A stretch of DNA of 64,000 nt, taken from the NCBI GenBank assembly GCA_963931865.1, contig OZ007510.1:2450472-2514471 (forward strand), written 5' to 3'. Both the position numbers and the translations under genes were made by a program. The notes beneath the pieces were generated by a model. That model worked only from the letters and a program-made list of their open reading frames with translations. It had not been told where the DNA came from and made no database searches. Below are positions 30,313 to 64,000 of this stretch, in pieces. How positions within the stretch are numbered: position 1 is the first letter of the stretch; every line of letters begins with the position of its first letter. Origin of the DNA: Axinella damicornis (Eukaryota > Porifera > Demospongiae > Axinellida > Axinellidae).

Positions 30313-33300
30313 TCATGTCTGCAACCCGCATTCCACTAACATAGCTTGTAGTTTATCACTGCTGTGACTATCAAGGTAAGGCTGATGAAGCCAACATGAC
30401 AAGTACACGGTCAAAGTGTCACGGTCAGTCTGTCTCAGCATGCCACCAATGATACTCTCCTTCACTGACAGCTCTTGACTGTAAGCCTGGAAGACGTCCT
30501 GTGAATACTCTCCTGCAATAAAAAAGACCTATGTTCATTGCTCTCTATATTGCTGGTAGAAGGGGGGGTGGGAGAGGTTACCTTTTATCAAAATCCATAC
30601 ATGCCCTTCTTACAAGTAACTTATATTATGCAGACAGGTATTACAGTAGTCAGTCGTTATTAGGCGCATGTGCCTATATCTCCACAGGAAGGAAATATAA
30701 GTGTGAGATAAGTTTAATTTCGAATGACATTCCTCGAATAGAAAGTGCGCTTCATTCCAAATTATAGCTTTTTCCACTCTGTAGGATCGAAAACGGTGGA
30801 GAAGACTTCAGCACTTAATAAAGATTAGCTGGGATGAGAGTCGAACCTGCACCTAACAGTGAACATGCACCTATTAATGAGCTGCACCTAATAACGAGCA
30901 ACTACGGTATTCTGAAAGCATTAAATATGCGCTGGGATGGTTAGTAGAGCATTAATACAGGTGCTAGCTTGTATGTGCTAACCATCCAAGATCGTTCGTA
31001 TACAATGTATATGTCTACAAATGCTGTCATACCAAACTGTGGTGCAGGCAAGGTCTGAAATAGTGGTTGCTCAGGATGCTGTTCCCTTGATGCGGTCAAC
31101 TCTGCAACTGCCTTGAGGTTGCTACTCAAACTCCCAATCTGTCCCACCAGCTTGGCCTGCGCATGCACAAGAGAAGATCATACTCATAACCCACTTTACA
31201 AATGAGTTTTGACAAGGGAACCAGGTGTGTGTACATGCACTATCACAGCACACGGCATAAGCAACACCTCCAAAATATACACTATGCCAATTAGATCCTT
31301 GTACCAGCACAATAACTAGTGGAAATGCATGACATTGGGGGGCGAGCCTGAGTGAAGAGCATGCACGTGAAAGACGTGGAGCAGTTGCATGCACATTAAC
31401 AGCAGGAAGTGATTTACAGGACGATGTATGAAACAATCATCATTACTGTTGAATTCATTTCACTTCCAACATGTGAAATTGCTCACTGCATGACACAAAA
31501 TATGAGCAGGAAGTGATATACAGCACGACGTATGACAGATATAAACATATAACATATATATATTATAGGGAAATTTACAGCAAACTCGTCTATGTGGGGG
31601 CTCGTCCCAATAATTCATTCTGTGCTTGTCATAGGTCACACATTGGTTTCAGGCACTCCATGCATGTCATTACAATTTGCATCTATCTGTCTATCTATAT
31701 ACCGAAAATACACCCTCCCTCGAAAATACGCCCACCCCCCTTTTTGGCGACAAGTTGTTGCAAAGGGTCATTTATTACTCGAAAGTACGCCCACCCTATT
31801 AGCTCGAACAGGAAAGCACTTGAATAGCTCCCGGAAGAAGATGTCAAAGAGGTGGGACTAAGAAATGAAGGCTGGCAATGCGGTACTAATTACAATGAAT
31901 TTCATTATGTTGTATCACATTGCATAATCAGCTGTGCATGAGTGCTTGAGTGCATGACATGAGACCGTGCACGCGCTGTGCATGCGCTGTGCATTGCATG
32001 TTTGTGTCTTCGTGTGTGCAATCGCCTAGCGTAGCACTAGCAGACTACGGATTTCTCGGAAGCAGCAAGTCCCGAAGATGGTCTGCGCGCTCCACGTCAT
32101 TCAAGCACTCCTGCTGTGTCTTGTTTCCTGTTACTGCAGCTACTCACACGAAGAGATTGTTCTGCTCACTAAGAAACTCTGGAAGTAGTAGCTGTAGTAA
32201 AGCCTTGATAGAATGACTGTTGCAGTATGGCTCTCGTATATTTGTTGCATGTACTTGGGTGGGCCTACTTTCAAGTAGGGTGGGCCTATTTTCGGGAGAG
32301 GGGTCCTCGAAAATACGCCCACCCCCCTCTTTGAGCAGATTCTAAATTCATCACCCATGGGCGTATTTTCGAGAGACTACGGTATATATATATGCATGAA
32401 AGAATGGGAAGGGGCTGGGGTAAACTGAATTCCAGAGTTCGTTCTTATTAAAAGATATTATCCTGGGAGCAGTTTCAAGCCCAATAGCCGGAGGGAACTG
32501 AAATTAGGGTATGTTATAGGGCTCTATGCTAAAAATGACCACTGAGAATGCTGTGGGTGGTAAAGGGTTAATTAACGGCGCAGGGGCGTAGCTAGGATTT
32601 TGAGACCGAGGAGGCATGGAGTTATCCGCGTGCGAAATTTTCGAGCTAAATCATAAGATAATTAACTAATATCGCTATTACCTATTATTTCCGCATAATT
32701 ACTTGCAGTGCACGCCAACAGTTGCTCTCGAAATGCTACAGCAATACGCCGGTGCCCTGACTGTCCGAGACTTGCAGCAGTTAGGAGTGGTACTTTCTAA
32801 GTAGGATCCAGGAGTGGTACTTTCTTTCTAAGTAGGATCCAACCCCCTTTTAGAGATGCTCTGCAGTCAGGGGGGGTGGGACAAGGTCTGTGCGCACGTG
32901 GTACAATTAAAATTCCATAGGGATAGTGCACAATAATATACAAGAAGTATGCGGAACTAGCAGACTAGTAACAGCTCTAGCTCTGACTTATCGCTGGGGT
33001 TCGATGGGGTTCGATCGCTTTATTGACTTCCTACCTGATGCTAAACACTTGAGTGCGGTCGACAAGTCTGCATTCGCTGATATTCTCGGTGAGTCTGCAT
33101 GGTCACTTACATAACTGCTCAGTACAGGCACGTAGTAGCGTGTAGTGGCTTATACCCAGTTCGGTCACAGTCTTTGCATGGAGGTTACTCTTCAGGATGC
33201 TTTGAAAGCGCAATGCAGCCTTCTTCCACGGAGAAAAGCAGTAGAACGACTTTGCATTACGTCATACAAAATGACAGTGCACGTGATCTTGTCCTACCCC

Positions 33301-33949
33301 CCCTGCTCTGCAGTGCATCAGCCCAAGGCTTACAACTGAGGTCATGCAAGGCTTCTGGTTCCCATATAAGCAGATTGCTTACATAGTCAGTATATGTTAG
33401 AACTTGAGGTTACTCACTAACTCAGTGCCAACATGAGACAGTTCCAAAAATAGAGCCTCTCTTTCTTCAATCAGCTTGCACTCCACTGAACTAGGCAAAC
33501 CTTTGACATCTTTGAGGACACCAAAGCTGGACTTGTTCTGGGTGTACCTGTGAGAAACCATGAGCCTAATGTTGAAACTGGAACGTTCACAAAATGTTGA
33601 CCATGCATGGAAGTTACGTTAGCCCTGTAACTCATCAGACAAAACCCTTAAGCTTGTTTTACACGAGTGGAAGGCCTCTTGAATCAGGCTATTGAATCAG
33701 GTAATTTCTGATGCACATAGCCTGAACAATAAGTAACAAATATTAATGAATCCACTTATAACTTTTTCACATGACTCACTTGCTTTGCAAAATGACATTG
33801 ACAAGTTTGCTAGCAATGTCAAATCCTTGGCTGTTAAACTGCTTCCACTGCTGCACACAACTGTGAAGGCGCACACAACACTCCTTTACTCTGTGGCAGG
33901 TGAGCTGGTCAGCTAGTGCTGATGGACACCCAGAGGTAGCCTCACTCAT
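30313..33949 (-). CDS. CINP: Cyclin-dependent kinase 2-interacting protein
   Basis: Small coiled-coil protein that in animals binds CDK2/CDC7 and ATRIP and acts in replication and checkpoint functions. Four exons: 33949-33780, 33547-33418, 31156-31033 and 30512-30313, giving 207 aa (human 212) with all phases agreeing. Key matches are the C-terminal motif LTVYLSCWLHQPYLDS (human has YLSMWLHQPYVES), PLFQTLPAPQFG, and EEREALFLELS. I took ATG 33949 (context GCCATGA); an in-frame ATG at 33982 would add 11 residues. The 2.3-kb intron 31157-33417 is filled with repeats and a possible unrelated exon on the other strand. Confidence 0.85.
30780..30960. repeat. TAGGTGCA-rich repeat in a CINP intron
   Basis: On the minus strand TTAGGTGCA / ATAGGTGCA occurs three times within 60 bp (30848-30900), bounded by two GCTGGGATG words (30828 and 30931). 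GGCGCATGTGCCTA at 30662-30675 is a related palindrome. It is probably a degraded interspersed repeat and cannot be assigned to a family. Confidence 0.35.
31710..32380. mobile_element. Repeats with CGAAAATACGCCCACC words
   Basis: CTCGAAAATACGCCCACCCC occurs at about 31720 and 32307, and CGAAAGTACGCCCACCC at about 31780. Its inverse, GGGTGGGCCTATTTTCGGG at about 32279 and GGGCGTATTTTCGAGAGACT at about 32360, faces it. The 32255-32330 and 32307-32380 pairs form hairpins. This looks like nested copies of a small inverted-repeat element in the CINP intron. No coding potential was found. Confidence 0.6.
33004..33088 (+). other. Possible coding exon of an unidentified plus-strand gene
   Basis: ATG at 33004 opens a 28-codon protein-like segment (MGFDRFIDFLPDAKHLSAVD), ending at a consensus donor CTCG|GTGAGT at 33089. 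I could not identify a second exon or a family. It lies inside the CINP intron on the opposite strand and may be a first exon of a nested gene or a chance frame. Confidence 0.22.
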
Positions 33950-34741
33950 GGCCTGCAGGGTACCAGTTAATAACAAGCACATCTTGTAACACTGGTCTAG
34001 ACTAGCTGGCTTGTTCCTAGGCCTCAGTTCACCACAGCTACACCTGCAAGCAACACTGGAGGTGACCGGCGGTGAAGGCCTGCTATATCTAGACTTAGTC
34101 TAACAAGGCTAGCCTTCACTGTCTCCAGCACGCGATCACTTCCCCGTATGGTCATGAGTCAATCTGTCCTGGGGAAAATTTGAGGAGCTAGACTGCTAGA
34201 CTAATCTAGACTGTGCCGGTAAATATAAGCTGTTGCATGTAGCTACAGCTACAGGTAATGTTTGAGTGAAGACTGTACCGTTTGCAGGAAGTAAATTTGC
34301 ATACTGCATGTATGTGATCAAAGGGCTGGGATTCATGCTCAAATCCTGAGCGATAGCACCATTATGATACTAAATAATCATGATCACTGTATTACTACTA
34401 TACATCGCTGAGGCCATGTCATATTATCTATGCTGAGGCCAAATTATGCCTAGCAGCAGTCAGTTTCCCTACTAAACAAATCACTCTCCATTAGCCAACT
34501 GCTGTACTGTACATGATTACTTCTTTTCTCAGCAGAAAAGCAAGAACATGACCCCTTCCCCTCCTCGTGGCAGGACAGTTAACGTTTGCCACCCCGGTAG
34601 TGACTAGCAGACATGATTTTGCATGTGTTAGAACTTTGCCCACACATTCTGGTGCAGATAATAAGCATACTTACTATAGTCTTGTAGCCAAACTTCTGGC
34701 CAGGCTAGTTTTCACCAACACGTGTACATGGCGTGGTACGC
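33950..34741. other. CINP upstream region, nothing recognised
   Basis: Expected to hold the CINP promoter and 5' UTR. A pyrimidine-rich CCCCTTCCCCTCCTCG is at about 34551. No coding sequence that I can support was found. Confidence 0.4.
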
Positions 34742-35085
34742 CAGGGGCGTCGGAAGCAATTTACTGTTGGTGCGGCGATGGTTTGCGCGCGGAGCGCGCG
34801 CGAAATTTTTACGTCACATTAATTATTCATGAACAGTCCCGCACATATTACGGGGTATAGCTGGGATTCGTAGACTTGTTGCTGTAGTCTGCGCTCGCAG
34901 AGTATGATGCCTCACAATTATTATGAACGTGTAAAGGCCATTGCTTATTCAGGCCAGAAAATTAAGAGTTCGGTTTGTGGTTCTGCGATCGCGCGACTAC
35001 TGTACACTATGAATTTTAAATAAGCACTTGGTCAAGCATTGGTCCGGCGGCCACGGGACCTGCGGGACCGGCTCCGGCGCCCCTG
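34742..35085. mobile_element. hAT-like MITE (CAGGGGCG termini)
   Basis: The left end CAGGGGCGTCGGAAGC and right end GGCTCCGGCGCCCCTG are inverted relative to each other. TACGC flanks both sides (34737-34741, 35086-35090). CAGGGGCG-type ends are common in hAT transposons, but the clear flanking repeat is only 5 bp rather than 8. The interior is non-coding, including a GCGCGCGGAGCGCGCGCG palindrome. A lone similar terminus, CAGGGGCGTAGCTAGG, is at 32581. Confidence 0.65.
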
Positions 35086-35807
35086 TACGCTATGCTATGC
35101 CTAATATCACTAATAGTACAATGGCAAACTGCGCATGCGCAATAGGATTGTTCCGAGGGAAAATCGACTAATTTTGTGAACTCTGCGCCAGGGTAGCTAA
35201 CAGTTAGGTGCACAATTTTGCTGGACCACTCGTGCATCATAATAGTCAGGACCACGAACGAATGCATCATGCAATAGTCAATAATAGTCAGGACCATCAG
35301 AGATGTGTAGCCTAGCTAGGCTTAGATTTTAGCTCTGGCTCATTCTATAATGTGTTCCCTTGAGGCCTTGATCGATTAGTATTTTACCTATTATATTATC
35401 ACTTTAATGGAGAACATGGAACTAGAGTCATGAGTGGCCCCATATTGGCAATGCAATTCCAGGGTAGTTATTGTCCCTAGACTGGCGGGTCTGTCAACTG
35501 CAACACTCAAACGCCCAAGTAGCTAAAGTTCCCAGCCAGCCAGCCCATTGCAAAATGCCTTTTTTTTTTTGGTGATCCGACTCTGTACTAGAGCAGTAAC
35601 TGATAATTGCTTAATTGCTTAACCTTAGCCGTAATTATAGGAAGGAACACTTGACACAGTAAAGTGTTGCAAAAACTCATCTGCGGTGTGCAGTTTCAAA
35701 AAATGAAGAAATTAGTAAGCAATAACAGTGTGTTCACAAGCAAGTAAAATTAATACCATGCACTTCAGTTACTCAGTGGCTGTACTAGCTAGAGGTTTGG
35801 CCACAAT
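35086..35807. other. 3' flank of the giant SRCR gene
   Basis: Should include the 3' UTR of the minus-strand gene ending at 35808. It contains a T10 run at about 35560 and no recognisable gene. Confidence 0.4.
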
Positions 35808-63709
<27,902 letters not shown>

Positions 63710-64000
63710 CTGAACAACAAGAGAAAACAGTAATTACCATAATATACAATGTACAATGTTTGATATTCCCAAGCACGACTGCATGTACTTATTACCAATG
63801 TTTATCTCATAAATGAAGACAGTAATTCAATTATAGCTTATGTATGCTAAAATGCGCACATGAACAATGATCATGCAACCCATGTACACACGTATTATTC
63901 TGATGCATGCTCTAACTTGCGGCATAAGATGCTGGAATGACATTACAAGTGCACACTGATTTTAGCAGTCCAGTTATGCGTGAACATCCTCTCTCTTGCC

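Noticed and set aside
30820..30960. Possible tRNA or tRNA-derived SINE (GGTTCGACTCT B-box-like word and TGGTTAGTAGAGC A-box-like word)
   Set aside because: The two boxes lie on opposite strands and no cloverleaf can be drawn.

Overview
The window looks like nuclear DNA of a sponge (Porifera), most likely a demosponge. The reasons are many small phase-conserved spliceosomal introns, a short-chain (C4-like) sponge-type collagen, a very long scavenger-receptor cysteine-rich (SRCR) array, and introns packed with microsatellites, long C/G homopolymers and short palindromic MITEs. I assigned the organism from gene content only. No prokaryotic operons, rRNA, tRNA or CRISPR were seen.

Layout, left to right: (1) 1-13,370, plus strand: most of symplekin (mRNA 3'-end processing scaffold), with its 5' exons before the window. 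Its 3.3-kb intron 6,784-10,076 holds a complete oppositely oriented two-exon short-chain collagen gene with its own TATA box. (2) 13,993-16,049, minus: AP4S1 (AP-4 sigma subunit), including a 12-nt microexon. (3) 16,275-22,301, minus: TDP1 (tyrosyl-DNA phosphodiesterase 1) in 17 exons, with an N-terminal PBZ-type zinc finger that human TDP1 lacks. (4) 22,525-24,288, plus: an intron-less IQCB1/NPHP5 coding region, divergent from TDP1 across 223 bp that contain a MITE. (5) 26,070-30,128, plus: two tandem type II membrane glycosyltransferase-like paralogues sharing a 747-bp apparently identical tract, plus an inverted fragment of the same gene between them. (6) 30,313-33,949, minus: CINP (CDK2-interacting protein). 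(7) 35,808 to beyond 63,709, minus: a giant modular gene.

The giant gene is the most unusual content. Read 5' to 3' on the minus strand it encodes the C-terminal half of an M8 (leishmanolysin-like) zinc metallopeptidase with HEISH, HWE and Met-turn motifs, a short Gly/Ser linker, 30 SRCR domains (each usually split over two exons), a membrane-proximal module, one transmembrane helix and a cytoplasmic tail ending in a PPPY motif. Almost all domain junctions are phase 1, so modules can be added or removed without frame loss. The array shows block duplications, a fresh triplication, two decayed exons, and one SRCR domain whose halves are separated by two complete nested SRCR domains. A 2.1-kb intron with a GC-type donor (49.8-51.9 kb) is the one place where the locus might instead be two genes.

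Housekeeping genes (SYMPK, AP4S1, TDP1, IQCB1, CINP) are compactly packed. The long accessory stretch from 36 to 64 kb is one surface-receptor/protease locus. Mobile DNA is almost entirely non-autonomous: a recurrent TAGCCTCGTTCCCAGG palindromic MITE family, hAT-like MITEs and several hairpins.
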